64,000 nucleotides of DNA from Oxalobacteraceae bacterium CAVE-383. Its GTDB lineage: Bacteria; Pseudomonadota; Gammaproteobacteria; Burkholderiales; Burkholderiaceae_D. Under the pieces are notes generated by a model. The model made no database searches. It saw only the letters and a list, made by a program, of their open reading frames with translations, and was not told the origin of the DNA. Made by a program: the position numbers and the translations under genes. Location of the stretch: positions 682,001 through 746,000 of the forward strand of contig REGP01000001.1 in the NCBI GenBank assembly GCA_004134995.1, in the 5' to 3' direction. Of the stretch, positions 29,595 to 38,474 are shown piece after piece (the first letter of the stretch is position 1; each line of letters opens with the position of its first letter).

Positions 29595-30242
29595 CTAACG
29601 TTCGCGCCCGGCAAAAATGACGACGCCGCCGATTTGCGCGTTTTCAGGCATTTTAAAATAATTCGGTTCCCATTTTGGATTCAGCGCCAATAAATAATAG
29701 CCGTCGATATCCCGTTTCAGCCGCTTGAACGTCGACTCGCCGTCGGCGGTGGTGACCACCACGTCCTTGCCCGGCAGCGCTTCGGCATCCGGATCCACGA
29801 AAATGATTTCGCCGTCATGGTAGCCGTCCTCGGCCGACATGCTGCGCCCCACCACCCGCAGGCAGAAGGTGCGCGGACCGTGCGTGACGGGGCAGGCCAG
29901 CCAGATCTCGGCCTCGGTCGGCAGATACGATTCCTGCATCAGGCTGAAGCTGCCGGCCTGCACCCAATTGATCAGCGGCACTTCGCCATGGATTTCCGGG
30001 CCCGGTTCGATATCGGACAGGGCGCCGGACCGCAGCGCCGGCCGCTGCTTGCCTTCCGCCAGCCACAGCGCGTTGACGCCGAGGGCGGCGGCGATCGACG
30101 CAATCTTGCGGGCCGAAGCCCGCGTGCCGGCTTCCAGGTTGCCGATAGTCGATTGTGAAACGCCGGCGAGTTTTCCGAGTTCCTCCTGCGAGATGCGTTT
30201 TTGCTTACGCGCCCAACGCAGACGTTTTGCGAGAGTTTCCAT
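29595..30242 (-). CDS. XRE-family repressor with S24 (LexA/CI-like) peptidase domain
   Basis: A 215-residue protein. Residues 1-62 are an XRE helix-turn-helix (ISQEELGKLAGVSQSTIGNLE). About 85-215 form an S24 autopeptidase domain with a possible Ala-Gly cleavage bond at 96-97 (WVQAGSF), a serine at 134 (VGRSMS) and a lysine at 173 (TFKRLK). Such proteins are CI-type repressors cleaved on RecA activation or act as stress regulators. No prophage genes are adjacent, so it may be a domesticated repressor. The METLAKR start is chosen as the helix-turn-helix N-terminus. Palindromes overlap its probable promoter. Confidence 0.9.
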   Translation of the reverse strand: METLAKRLRWARKQKRISQEELGKLAGVSQSTIGNLEAGTRASARKIASIAAALGVNALWLAEGKQRPALRSGALSDIEPGPEIHGEVPLINWVQAGSFSLMQESYLPTEAEIWLACPVTHGPRTFCLRVVGRSMSAEDGYHDGEIIFVDPDAEALPGKDVVVTTADGESTFKRLKRDIDGYYLLALNPKWEPNYFKMPENAQIGGVVIFAGRER

Positions 30243-30322
30243 ATTTGCACATTCATTCAACGGATTGCGAGACCGCGAATGTAAACAGAAATTGCGACTG
30301 AATGGTGTTGGAGTGTGGCAAC

Positions 30323-30355
30323 ACGTACGTAACAATTGTTGTTTGCAATAGTCAA
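30323..30355 (-). promoter_or_regulatory. Probable promoter/operator of the S24-type repressor gene
   Basis: On the minus strand TTGACT (30355-30350) and TTACGT (30332-30327) are 17 bp apart. Two perfect palindromes, ACGTACGT (30323-30330) and AACAATTGTT (30331-30340), lie side by side over the -10 box and into the spacer. Autoregulation is the likely reading. Confidence 0.4.
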
Positions 30356-30499
30356 TAAAGGTGACAGGTTTAGTTGAGACGATTTGTGATATTGAGGGAA
30401 TGCGCCCGCGATATTGACGCCAAAATTTTCAGGAACTTCGTTTGCAGCGCACAATCACAGCAGAACTCCCTTCCTTGTGCTTTCCCTGGCACGAGTTTT

Positions 30500-30528
30500 A
30501 ACGCGCTTTCGTGTAGCGCGTTTTTTTT
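30500..30528 (+). terminator. Orphan rho-independent terminator
   Basis: The stem AACGCGCT / AGCGCGTT (30500-30507 and 30515-30522) has a 7-nt loop, and the pairing runs into eight T. It works only for plus-strand transcripts, yet no plus-strand gene lies upstream of it before the divergent repressor gene. Confidence 0.8.
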
Positions 30529-30547
30529 ATGCATTTTGTTTTAAATT

Positions 30548-30569
30548 TTGATTAAATTAATTTAATCAA
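30548..30569. repeat. Perfect 22-bp AT-rich palindrome
   Basis: TTGATTAAATT followed directly by its reverse complement AATTTAATCAA, with no spacer. It lies 38 bp downstream of the ferredoxin stop. It is a candidate protein-binding site; no T-run follows it. Confidence 0.75.
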
Positions 30570-30606
30570 TGAATTGCATCTTATATTTTATATTCCACTT
30601 TAGAAT

Positions 30607-30897
30607 TTATATTCCATGCCGCGCAAATGGAACGAGCAGGCATAGATCGGATTGAGCGATCGCCACGCAAGGCAGGATAAGGCCTGCTTTTTTTTCCTCG
30701 GCGCTGACGCCGGGCCATTCGATCCGATAGCGAATCTGTCCGTCGAGCAGCTGGCACAGGCAAGTGCGGCAGGTGCCGTTGCGGCAACTGCTGGGCAGGG
30801 CAATGCCGGCGTCGCGCGCGGCTTCGAGCAGGGTGGTGGAGCCATCGCTGGCGAATTGCCAGCCGTCGGGCTCGACCTCGATCTTGAATGACGGCAT
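30607..30897 (-). CDS. Plant-type [2Fe-2S] ferredoxin
   Basis: A 96-residue electron carrier with the cluster ligands C38, C43, C46 and C77 in CX4CX2CX30C spacing (SSCRNGTCRTCLC, then LILPCVA). It is a single domain with no fused reductase. Two extra cysteines (C48, C86) are present. No oxygenase or reductase partner lies next to it, so the redox partner is unknown. It is divergent from the small gene at 30998. Confidence 0.92.
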   Translation of the reverse strand: MPSFKIEVEPDGWQFASDGSTTLLEAARDAGIALPSSCRNGTCRTCLCQLLDGQIRYRIEWPGVSAEEKKAGLILPCVAIAQSDLCLLVPFARHGI

Positions 30898-30997
30898 TAC
30901 AAAAACCTCGCTTGTTTTGTCAGCTATTTCGTTAATCCAATATTGCTGCGCGCACCTGGCGCGCGTAAGATCGTTAAAAATTCAATGGAGCCGCAGA

Positions 30998-31309
30998 ATG
31001 TCCGTTCATATGATCGTAGCAGTACGTTTCAATGCAGATGGGGACCGGGTTGAGCAGGTGCGCTGGGGACGTGCGGCGCGCGATGCCGAGGGCGCTCCGG
31101 GCTGGCATGCCGAGCTGGTGGAGCAGGATGTCAATCTGGTCATCGATGCGCTGCATTTCGGTGACGAAGTGGCAACCGCTTTCAAGGTCGGCAATGAAAT
31201 GCTGCTGGGCCCGCGGATTCGGCTGGTCCATGACCACGGCATCGAAGGCATCGATACCATCGATCATAACGTTCCGGGCCGCTCGCTGATGGATTTGCCG
31301 CGTTTTTGA
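30998..31309 (+). CDS. Hypothetical protein
   Basis: A 103-residue soluble protein (MSVHMIVAVRFNADGDRVEQ) with GGAG at an appropriate distance before the ATG. It appears alpha/beta, with no signal peptide. The central NLVIDALHFGDEVATAF and C-terminal RLVHDHGIEGIDTID segments look ordered. I do not recognise the family. It is convergent with the response-regulator gene 29 bp downstream. Confidence 0.65.
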   Translation: MSVHMIVAVRFNADGDRVEQVRWGRAARDAEGAPGWHAELVEQDVNLVIDALHFGDEVATAFKVGNEMLLGPRIRLVHDHGIEGIDTIDHNVPGRSLMDLPRF

Positions 31310-31338
31310 GCATTGTCCGCGGTGTCGGCTGAGCATGG

Positions 31339-31716
31339 TCAGGAATGCAATTCCTGGATCAGCTTGTTCAGCACAGCCTCCAGCTGCAGGAAATCGAAGG
31401 GTTTCGGCAGCATCGTTACCGGGAACTCCAGGTTTTTTGCGATTTCCAGGCCGTAGCCTGAAGCGAAAATCAGCTTCATCGCGGGTTTTTCGCGCGCCAG
31501 CCGTTTTGCCAGATCGATGCCGGACATGCCGGGCAGGCTGATGTCGGTGATCAGGATGTCGAATTCCCGCTGTTTCAGCAGCCCCAGGGCATCCTCGGCC
31601 GAGGTCACGCCGTCGGCCGCATGATCCAGCGTACGCAACAACTCACATAACATTTCGTTGGAGTCGACGTTGTCTTCGACTACCAGGATGCGGGATAAGG
31701 GGGGGGACGCGCTCAT
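31339..31716 (-). CDS. Single-domain response regulator (CheY-like receiver)
   Basis: A 125-residue receiver domain with the acidic pocket in VVEDN, the phosphoacceptor aspartate at residue 58 (ILITDISLPG) and the conserved lysine in MLPKPFDF. There is no output domain, so it probably acts by phosphotransfer or protein-protein contact. No histidine kinase is encoded nearby. The start MSASPPLSR is preferred because the longer frame adds 19 residues with no receiver homology. Confidence 0.9.
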   Translation of the reverse strand: MSASPPLSRILVVEDNVDSNEMLCELLRTLDHAADGVTSAEDALGLLKQREFDILITDISLPGMSGIDLAKRLAREKPAMKLIFASGYGLEIAKNLEFPVTMLPKPFDFLQLEAVLNKLIQELHS

Positions 31717-31809
31717 GTGGCTTTCTTGGACTCGATATCCGAATTCTGACCGTCCGATGCCGGACCGGTTCATTATATTCGGAAGCTCCGATTCCGCGCT
31801 TCATTTTCC

Positions 31810-32970
31810 CTATCGCATCCTGCCGGCCTGCCAAATGGCGGCAATTTGGGAGGCGCTGGCCTGCAGCAGGCGGTCGGCGTCGGCGATTGCCTGCGCCAGC
31901 GTCATCGGGCCGGGTACGATCGAAAAGCAACCCTTGAAATGCCGGCCCAGTTCGGCCAGGGCCTGTTGATCCACGGCGCCGGACAATAAGCTGCTGTCCA
32001 CGCCGAAACCGCGCGCCCGCCGGGCGGCGATGAAAGGCGCCTTGCCATGCAGGGTTTGCGCGTCGCTGCGGCCTTCGCCCGTAATCAGCCAATCCGCGCC
32101 GGCCAGATGGGCATCCAGGCCGATATGGGTGCACACGGTTTCCGCGCCCGATTGCAATTGTCCTCCAAGCATCAGCAAACCATAGCCGAGACCGCCCGCG
32201 GCGCCGGCGCCGGCAATGGTCGCGGCGCGCCGGCCGACGGCGGATTCGAATAAATCGGCAAAATGCGCCAGCGCGCGGTCGAGTTGCGCGACCTGGTCCG
32301 GCTGCACGCCTTTTTGCGGGCCGAATACCGCGCTGGCGCCATGTTCGCCGCAAAGGGGATTGTCGACATCGGACATCCCGACGATGCTTGCCTGCGCCAG
32401 GCGCGGGTCCAGTCCGGAGGCGTCGATGCGCGCCAATTGCTGCAAGGCGGCCGGGCCGGGCGGCAATATCGCGCCGGTCGCGTCGTACAGCCTGAGTCCC
32501 AGCGCGCAAAGCATGCCGGCGCCGCCGTCATTGGTGCTGCTGCCGCCCAGCGCGATCAGGAAGCTGCGCACGCCCCGGTCCAGCAAAAGGCGGATGGCGT
32601 CGCCGATGCCTTCGGTCGAACGTTCCGCCACCGGACGCGCCATCGCCCGGGTGTCGGTGATGCCGACGATTTCGGCCGATTCGATGACCGCAGCGCCATT
32701 CGGCAGGAGCGCTACCGGCGCTTCACGCATGGCGCCGCCGGCGTCGCGCACGCTGAGCATCCCGGTCTTGCCGCCGGCATGCAACATGGCGTCCAGCGTG
32801 CCCTCGCCGCCGTCGGCAATCGGGCAAATATGCAGAATGGCTTGCGGAATGGCCTGCAGGATGCCGCGGCCGATGGCGTCCGCCACCTGGCGTGCGCTCA
32901 AGGAGCCTTTGTACGAGTCGGGGGCGATCACGATAACGGGTGCTGCAAGGGAAGGGCTGTCGGTAGGCAT
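31810..32970 (-). CDS. Glycerate kinase (GlxK/GarK family)
   Basis: A 386-residue ATP-dependent glycerate 2-kinase. It has the N-terminal VIVIAPDSYKGSLSARQVAD, the glycine-rich PIADGGEGTLDAM, LIALGGSSTNDGGAGML and the C-terminal LITGEGRSDAQTLHGK, all hallmarks of the family. It feeds D-glycerate into glycolysis, for example from glyoxylate or glucarate catabolism. The start MPTDSPSLAA is chosen just before the fold begins. No glyoxylate-pathway genes flank it in the window. Confidence 0.93.
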   Translation of the reverse strand: MPTDSPSLAAPVIVIAPDSYKGSLSARQVADAIGRGILQAIPQAILHICPIADGGEGTLDAMLHAGGKTGMLSVRDAGGAMREAPVALLPNGAAVIESAEIVGITDTRAMARPVAERSTEGIGDAIRLLLDRGVRSFLIALGGSSTNDGGAGMLCALGLRLYDATGAILPPGPAALQQLARIDASGLDPRLAQASIVGMSDVDNPLCGEHGASAVFGPQKGVQPDQVAQLDRALAHFADLFESAVGRRAATIAGAGAAGGLGYGLLMLGGQLQSGAETVCTHIGLDAHLAGADWLITGEGRSDAQTLHGKAPFIAARRARGFGVDSSLLSGAVDQQALAELGRHFKGCFSIVPGPMTLAQAIADADRLLQASASQIAAIWQAGRMR

Positions 32971-33197
32971 GAGCGGTCGGAAAAAATAGGGAAGATGAAG
33001 ATAGGTTGCGAGGCGTTTTCCGCAGTGTACTAAATAAGGCCTCCGCAATAGATGAGTAATTTTGTTCGATGCCAATGACTTGCATGTCTGACAGCGTGCG
33101 GCGGCCAGGGTAAAGGGCGTAACAATGGGTAATCGCCATGGCGGATTGCGTCGTGCTGATGCAGGATCGGATTAACCCGAATTTTTATCTTTTTATC

Positions 33198-33226
33198 TTG
33201 AAAAGTATTGTTGCGGAGAATGTACT
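33198..33226 (+). promoter_or_regulatory. Sigma-70-like promoter for the small lipoprotein gene
   Basis: TTGAAA (33198-33203) and TGTACT (33221-33226) with a 17-bp spacer lie about 20 bp upstream of the ribosome binding site of the gene at 33245. Confidence 0.5.
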
Positions 33227-33244
33227 AACAGCAAGGAGGGCGCA

Positions 33245-33463
33245 ATGAAACGCATGATTCTGGTGGTGGTGACGTTGCTCGGCGGGTGTGTCGTGGCGCC
33301 ATACAACGGCTACGATGCAGGGTACGCAACTCCCTATGGAGAGTACCCCGCTTACGGGGTCTATCAGGCGCCGGCGTATGCCGGTCCGACGGTCTATTTC
33401 GGCGGCGTTTACGGCCGCGGATATTATGGCGGCCATCACGGCTGGCATGGCGGTCATCGCTAA
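33245..33463 (+). CDS. Small Gly/Tyr-rich lipoprotein
   Basis: A 72-residue predicted lipoprotein: signal sequence MKRMILVVVTLLGGC with a lipobox-like LLGGC (Cys15), then a mature part dominated by Y, G, A and P, ending in a His/Gly-rich tail (GYYGGHHGWHGGHR). An AAGGAGG ribosome binding site lies just before the ATG. Surface or envelope location is likely, and the His-rich tail could bind metal, which is speculation. It is independent of the downstream liv operon, which has its own -10 element. Confidence 0.75.
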   Translation: MKRMILVVVTLLGGCVVAPYNGYDAGYATPYGEYPAYGVYQAPAYAGPTVYFGGVYGRGYYGGHHGWHGGHR

Positions 33464-33523
33464 CGGGAGCGAGGCCTGACGGGGTTTTCCGGAAGATTTG
33501 GTGTGGTGCGCGAGTTTTCATGT

Positions 33524-33532
33524 TGCTATACT
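33524..33532 (+). promoter_or_regulatory. Extended -10 element upstream of the liv operon
   Basis: TGCTATACT fits an extended -10 (TGnTATAAT with one mismatch) 36 bp before the binding-protein ATG. No good -35 is visible at 17 bp. Confidence 0.4.
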
Positions 33533-33567
33533 CGGCCCGTGCTTACCGAACCAGATGGAGACCGTTG

Positions 33568-34758
33568 ATGATGTTATTTTCGCCGCTGTGCAAGGCAGCT
33601 TTCGAGAGGGCGTCAATTGCCGCCGGGTTGCATCGGACCGCGACAGGGATGGCCGCTTCCCGCATGCTGGCGGCGGCTGCGATATTGATGGCCTGCAGCG
33701 CATTTGCGGCGCACGCCGCGACCGTCAAAATCGGTCTGCCGGGCCCCATTACCGGACCGGTGACGCAATACGGCGATATGGTTCGCGCCGGCGCCATGAC
33801 GGCGGTGGAGCAGCTCAACGCAAGCGGCGGTCCCAATCAGTTCGAACTGGTGCCGGTGGACGATGCATGCGAGCCCAAGCAGGCCGTTCTGGCCGCCAAC
33901 AAGCTGGTCAGCCAGGGCATCAAATTCGTTGTCGGCCATTTATGTTCCGGCGCGACAATCGCCGCCGCCGACATATACGAAAACGAGGGCGTGGTGATGA
34001 TTTCTCCTGCCGCCACGGCGCCGCAACTGACCGAAGCAAAATCCCGCAAATTCATTTTCCGCACGATCGGCCGCGACGACCAGCAGGCGCCGGCCGCGGC
34101 CAGATACATCGCGCAAACGCTGAAGCCAAAAAAAGTGGCGATATTGCACGACAAGCAATCCTATGGCCAGGGACTGGCCAATTCCGTTAAATCCACGCTT
34201 GACGCGGCCAAGGTGCCGGTGGCGATGTTCGAGGGCATCAATGCCGGCGAAAGCGATTACTCGGCAGTGATTACCAAGCTGAAGGCGCAAGGCGTCGACG
34301 TGATTTATTACGGCGGCTATTTTCCGGAACTCGGGCTGCTGATGCGCCAGGCGCGCGAACAGGGCTTGAAAGCGACATTCGTCGGCCCGGAAGGCGCCGG
34401 CAACAAAAACCTGAACGCCATCGCCGGCCCGGCAGCGGAAGGACTGCTGCTGACGCAGCCGGCCGATTTCTCGGCGGACCCCGCCAATGCCGGCATCAGG
34501 CAGGCATTCCTGGACAAGAAGCGCGATCCGGTGGGCGGCTTTCAATTGCCGGCGTATGCGGCCATGCAAGTGCTGGCGCAGGCAATGGCCGGTACCGGCG
34601 GCAGCGATCCCGACAAGGTCGCGGCCTATATGCATTCCCACTCCTTCAAAACAGCAATCGGCGCCATCGAATTCACGCCCAAGGGCGACCTGAAATCGTT
34701 CAAGTTCGAAATCTATACCTGGCACAAAGACGGCAATAGCACGCTGACCAGCCGATAA
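33568..34758 (+). CDS. Branched-chain amino acid ABC transporter substrate-binding protein (LivJ/LivK-like)
   Basis: A 396-residue periplasmic type I binding protein. A long N-terminal region ends in a signal peptide (AAAAILMACSAFAAHAATVK). The mature domain starts VKIGLPGPITGPVTQYGDM and has the two-lobed Peripla_BP_6 pattern (KKVAILHDKQSYGQGLANSV, YYGGYFPELGLLMRQA). The GGAG at 33557-33560 supports the ATG at 33568. It is the first of five liv genes in one operon, 23 bp before livH. Ligands are leucine, isoleucine, valine or related compounds; specificity cannot be read. Confidence 0.93.
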   Translation: MMLFSPLCKAAFERASIAAGLHRTATGMAASRMLAAAAILMACSAFAAHAATVKIGLPGPITGPVTQYGDMVRAGAMTAVEQLNASGGPNQFELVPVDDACEPKQAVLAANKLVSQGIKFVVGHLCSGATIAAADIYENEGVVMISPAATAPQLTEAKSRKFIFRTIGRDDQQAPAAARYIAQTLKPKKVAILHDKQSYGQGLANSVKSTLDAAKVPVAMFEGINAGESDYSAVITKLKAQGVDVIYYGGYFPELGLLMRQAREQGLKATFVGPEGAGNKNLNAIAGPAAEGLLLTQPADFSADPANAGIRQAFLDKKRDPVGGFQLPAYAAMQVLAQAMAGTGGSDPDKVAAYMHSHSFKTAIGAIEFTPKGDLKSFKFEIYTWHKDGNSTLTSR

Positions 34759-34781
34759 GCGGCGCAGCGTCCATCGCCATC

Positions 34782-35708
34782 ATGAACGAACTGCTTCCCC
34801 AATTAACCCAGCAGCTGATCAACGGGCTCAGCCTCGGCGCCATCTATGCGCTGATCGCCATCGGCTATACGATGGTCTACGGCATCATCGGCATGATCAA
34901 TTTCGCGCACGGCGAAATCTACATGATCGGCGCCTACGTCGGACTGGTCACCCTGACCGCCATCGGCACGCAAAGCGGTTATCCGCTGGGCGTGGTGCTG
35001 GGCGTTGCCCTGATCGTTTCCGTGCTGGTGACGGGAGTCTACGGCTGGACCGTCGAACGCGTGGCGTATCGGCCGCTGCGCGGCGGCCCGCGGCTGGTGC
35101 CGCTGATCTCCGCGATCGGGATGTCGATCTTTCTGCAGAATTATGTGCAGGTCGGCCAGGGCGCGCGCGACGTGTCGGTGCCGGTGCTGATGTCCGGCGC
35201 GATTGAATTCCGGATGGGCAGCGCATTCGTCGTCACCATTCCCTATGCACGGCTGATGATTGCCGGCGTCACGCTGCTGCTGATGATCGCGCTGACCCTG
35301 TTCATCGCGCATTCGCGCACCGGCCGCGCCTGCCGCGCCTGTTCGCAGGACATGCATATGGCGAATCTGCTCGGCATCGATACCAATCGCGTGATTTCCT
35401 TCGTGTTCGTGCTCGGCGCCATGCTGGCGGCGGTGGGCGGCGTGCTGATTGCCTTGACGATCGGCAAGCTGAATCCGTATATCGGCTTCATCGCCGGCAT
35501 CAAGGCGTTTACCGCAGCGGTGCTGGGCGGCATCGGCAGCGTACCCGGCGCAATGCTGGGCGGCCTGCTGCTGGGGGTGGTGGAGACGTTTGCCGCCGGC
35601 TATCTGCCGTCGCAATACAAGGACATCGTTTCGTTCGGATTATTGATCGCCATCCTGCTGTATCGCCCCACGGGATTGCTTGGCAAACCGGATATCGAAA
35701 AGGTTTGA
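34782..35708 (+). CDS. livH: Branched-chain amino acid ABC transporter permease LivH
   Basis: A 308-residue inner-membrane permease with about eight hydrophobic segments. It begins [35 protein letters not shown], the LivH signature, and has the EAA-like cytoplasmic loop [19 protein letters not shown]. It forms a heterodimer with LivM to pass the ligand delivered by the binding protein. The next gene, livM, starts 8 bp after the stop. Confidence 0.95.
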   Translation: MNELLPQLTQQLINGLSLGAIYALIAIGYTMVYGIIGMINFAHGEIYMIGAYVGLVTLTAIGTQSGYPLGVVLGVALIVSVLVTGVYGWTVERVAYRPLRGGPRLVPLISAIGMSIFLQNYVQVGQGARDVSVPVLMSGAIEFRMGSAFVVTIPYARLMIAGVTLLLMIALTLFIAHSRTGRACRACSQDMHMANLLGIDTNRVISFVFVLGAMLAAVGGVLIALTIGKLNPYIGFIAGIKAFTAAVLGGIGSVPGAMLGGLLLGVVETFAAGYLPSQYKDIVSFGLLIAILLYRPTGLLGKPDIEKV

Positions 35709-35716
35709 CCGCGGCG

Positions 35717-37006
35717 ATGACCCAAATCAATAAAATTGCCGTCCCTTTCAAAAATGCGTCGCTGGCGGCGTTGCTGACGGCCGTCCTGACCGTTCCCTTG
35801 CTGGGTTTGCAATTGACATTGAACGGTTATGTCCTGGTGCTGCATGCGCATTGGACGCCGGTGGCGGCCGCCATGGCGGCGGTGTTTCTGTTTCAATTGG
35901 GCAAGCCATGGCTGACGCGTATTTCAAAACAGTTGCGCGCAATGGCGACGGCCACGACGCTGCCGCCGGCCTTCCATCGCCTCGGCGTGTCCGGCGGCAA
36001 GTTGGGCGCACGGCATCGGCGTCATGCGATGGGACTGCTGCTGGTGATTGCGCTGGTCTGGCCTTTTTTCGGTTCGCGCGGCAATGTCGACGTGATGACG
36101 CTGGCGCTGATCTATGTGATGCTCGGATTGGGCCTGAATATCGTTGTCGGTTTTGCCGGGCTGCTGGATCTGGGCTATGTCGCTTTCTATGCGTTCGGCG
36201 CCTATACCTACGCCTTGCTGAATCAATATTTCGGATTGTCGTTCTGGATGTGCCTGCCGCTGGCGGCAATGGGCGCGGCCTGCCTTGGCTTCCTGCTCGG
36301 CTTTCCGGTATTGCGCTTGCGCGGCGATTACCTGGCGATCGTGACCCTGGGGTTCGGCGAGATTATCCGCCTGCTGCTGAACAATCTGACCGACCTCACC
36401 GGCGGCCCTGATGGCGTGTCGGGAATTCCCAAGCCCAGCGTATTCGGCATCGAAATGGCGCGCAGCGCCGGCGCCGATGGCGGCATGACCTTTCATCAAT
36501 TGATCGGGTTGCCGTATCAGGGCGGCCACATGGTGATTTTCCTGTATTTGCTGGCCTTGATGCTGGCCGCGTTTACGTACTTTGTGACGGGCCGCCTGCA
36601 GCGCATGCCGGTGGGCCGCGCCTGGGAGGCGCTGCGCGACGACGAAATCGCCTGCCGCTCGCTCGGGATCAATCCGACCGCGGTCAAGTTGTCGGCATTC
36701 ACGCTGGGCGCGGCGTTCGCCGGCATGGCCGGAAGTTTTTTTGCCGCGCGGCAGGGGCTGGTAACGCCGGAGTCGTTTACCTTCATCGAATCGGCGATGA
36801 TCCTGGCGATCGTCGTATTGGGCGGCATGGGATCGCAGACCGGCATTATCCTGGCGGCGTTGATCCTGACCGTGCTGCCGGAAGTCGCGCGCAGTTTCGC
36901 CGAATACCGGATGCTGATCTTCGGCCTGGTCATGGTGCTGATGATGATGTGGCGGCCGCAAGGATTGCTGCCTTCGCGCAGGCCGCATGTGGTGTTGCCG
37001 CAATGA
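35717..37006 (+). CDS. livM: Branched-chain amino acid ABC transporter permease LivM
   Basis: A 429-residue permease with the extra N-terminal membrane region of enterobacterial-type LivM. The core contains [33 protein letters not shown] and the EAA-like loop [19 protein letters not shown]. The ATG at 35717 is preferred to a TTG at 35705. Its stop overlaps the livG ATG in ATGA, indicating coupled translation. Confidence 0.95.
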   Translation: MTQINKIAVPFKNASLAALLTAVLTVPLLGLQLTLNGYVLVLHAHWTPVAAAMAAVFLFQLGKPWLTRISKQLRAMATATTLPPAFHRLGVSGGKLGARHRRHAMGLLLVIALVWPFFGSRGNVDVMTLALIYVMLGLGLNIVVGFAGLLDLGYVAFYAFGAYTYALLNQYFGLSFWMCLPLAAMGAACLGFLLGFPVLRLRGDYLAIVTLGFGEIIRLLLNNLTDLTGGPDGVSGIPKPSVFGIEMARSAGADGGMTFHQLIGLPYQGGHMVIFLYLLALMLAAFTYFVTGRLQRMPVGRAWEALRDDEIACRSLGINPTAVKLSAFTLGAAFAGMAGSFFAARQGLVTPESFTFIESAMILAIVVLGGMGSQTGIILAALILTVLPEVARSFAEYRMLIFGLVMVLMMMWRPQGLLPSRRPHVVLPQ

Positions 37007-37770
37007 GCGCGTTCTTGCTGGATGTCCAGGATCTCGCCATGCGCTTTGGCGGATTGCTCGCGGTCGATGGCGTCGGCTTCGGCGTCCGGCGGGAAGAAAT
37101 ATTTGCGATCATCGGCCCCAATGGCGCAGGCAAGACCACGGTTTTCAACTGCGTCAGCGGTTTTTACCGGCCGGCCGGCGGCAGCATCGTCCTGGACGGC
37201 GTCAACACCGCGGGCATGGCCAGCCATTTGGTGGCGCGTCATGGCCTGGTAAGAACCTTCCAGAATATCCGCTTGTTCAAATCGTTGTCCGTGGTCGAAA
37301 ATCTGCTGGTGGCGCAGCATCTTCAGGTCAACACCAATCTGCTGTCCGGCCTTTTCAAGTTACCGGCGTATCGGCGCGCGGAACACGCTGCGCTGGACCG
37401 CGCCGCGTACTGGCTGGATCGGGTCGGCCTGAGCGCATTGGCCAACCGCGATGCCGGCACCCTTTCGTACGGACATCAGCGCCGCCTCGAAATTGCGCGC
37501 TGCATGATTACCGGGCCGCGCCTGCTGCTGCTGGACGAACCGGCGGCCGGCCTGAATCCGCAGGAGAAAACAGACTTGCAGGTATTGATCGACCGTCTGC
37601 GCCGCGAGGATCACGTGGCGGTGCTGTTGATCGAGCACGATATGCGCCTGGTCATGAATATTTCCGACCGCATCCTGGTGATGGAGCACGGCAAGCCCAT
37701 CGTTACCGGCACGCCTGGTGAAGTGCGCGGCGACGAGCGGGTGATCAAGGCTTATCTGGGGGAAGAATGA
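37003..37770 (+). CDS. livG: Branched-chain amino acid ABC transporter ATP-binding protein LivG
   Basis: A 255-residue ABC ATPase with Walker [10 protein letters not shown], the ABC signature in [13 protein letters not shown] (degenerate, YGHQ instead of SGGQ, as is common in LivG), Walker [13 protein letters not shown] and the switch histidine in VLLIEHDM. It pairs with LivF to energise the LivHM channel. It overlaps livM upstream and livF downstream by 4 bp each (ATGA). Confidence 0.95.
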   Translation: MSAFLLDVQDLAMRFGGLLAVDGVGFGVRREEIFAIIGPNGAGKTTVFNCVSGFYRPAGGSIVLDGVNTAGMASHLVARHGLVRTFQNIRLFKSLSVVENLLVAQHLQVNTNLLSGLFKLPAYRRAEHAALDRAAYWLDRVGLSALANRDAGTLSYGHQRRLEIARCMITGPRLLLLDEPAAGLNPQEKTDLQVLIDRLRREDHVAVLLIEHDMRLVMNISDRILVMEHGKPIVTGTPGEVRGDERVIKAYLGEE

Positions 37771-38474
37771 TGCTGCGCTTCGAGCAAGTGCATTGCCATT
37801 ACGGCGCGGTTGAGGCGCTGCACGGCGTATCGCTGGAAGTGCGCCAGGGTGAAATCGTCACACTGATCGGCTGTAACGGCGCCGGCAAGACGACCATGCT
37901 GATGACCTTGTGCGGCAGGCCGCGCGTCAGCAGCGGCAGGATCCTGTTTGAGGGCATCGACGTCAGTGCGATGCCGACGCACCAAATCATGCGTCTCGGC
38001 ATGGCAATCTCTCCCGAAGGACGGCGCGTATTCTCCGCTTTGACCGTGCTTGAGAATCTGAAGATGGGTGCATTCTTTGCCGACCGCGCCGCCATCGAAG
38101 CAGGCATCGCGCATGTATTCGAATTGTTTCCGCGCCTGAAAGAGCGCGCGGCGCAGCCGGCCGGCACCATGTCGGGCGGCGAGCAGCAAATGCTGGCGAT
38201 CGGCCGTGCATTGATGAGCAAGCCGCGGCTGTTGCTGCTGGATGAGCCGACGCTGGGCCTGGCGCCGTTGATCATTGCGCAGATTTTCGAGATCATCCAA
38301 AAAATCCGGCAGGAGGGCGTTACGGTCTTTCTGGTCGAGCAAAATGCGCACAAGGCGCTGGGAATCGCGGATCGCGGCTACGTCCTGGAAAACGGCCGCA
38401 TCGTCATGACCGGAAGCGGCGCCGAATTACTATCCGACAAGGGCGTGCGCGCAGCTTATCTCGGCGCGGCGTAA
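37767..38474 (+). CDS. livF: Branched-chain amino acid ABC transporter ATP-binding protein LivF
   Basis: A 235-residue ABC ATPase with Walker A GCNGAGKTT, signature MSGGEQQMLAIGRAL, Walker B LLLLDEPTLGLAP and VFLVEQNA. It is the last gene of the liv operon. The final 45 bp overlap the 3' end of the convergent topoisomerase IB gene, so neither gene has a downstream untranslated region free of the other's coding sequence. Confidence 0.95.
   Translation: MMLRFEQVHCHYGAVEALHGVSLEVRQGEIVTLIGCNGAGKTTMLMTLCGRPRVSSGRILFEGIDVSAMPTHQIMRLGMAISPEGRRVFSALTVLENLKMGAFFADRAAIEAGIAHVFELFPRLKERAAQPAGTMSGGEQQMLAIGRALMSKPRLLLLDEPTLGLAPLIIAQIFEIIQKIRQEGVTVFLVEQNAHKALGIADRGYVLENGRIVMTGSGAELLSDKGVRAAYLGAA

Larger units (their letters stand above)
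30243..30606. other. 364-bp intergenic region without a gene
   Basis: Contains the repressor promoter at its left, an orphan plus-strand terminator at 30500-30528, and an AT-rich right third with a perfect 22-bp palindrome. No ORF with a convincing start was found on either strand. A plus-strand small RNA ending at the terminator is possible. Confidence 0.6.

Noticed and set aside
29595-30242. The S24-type repressor as evidence of a prophage
   Set aside because: No integrase, structural, lysis or replication gene is nearby, and flanking genes are housekeeping or small chromosomal genes.
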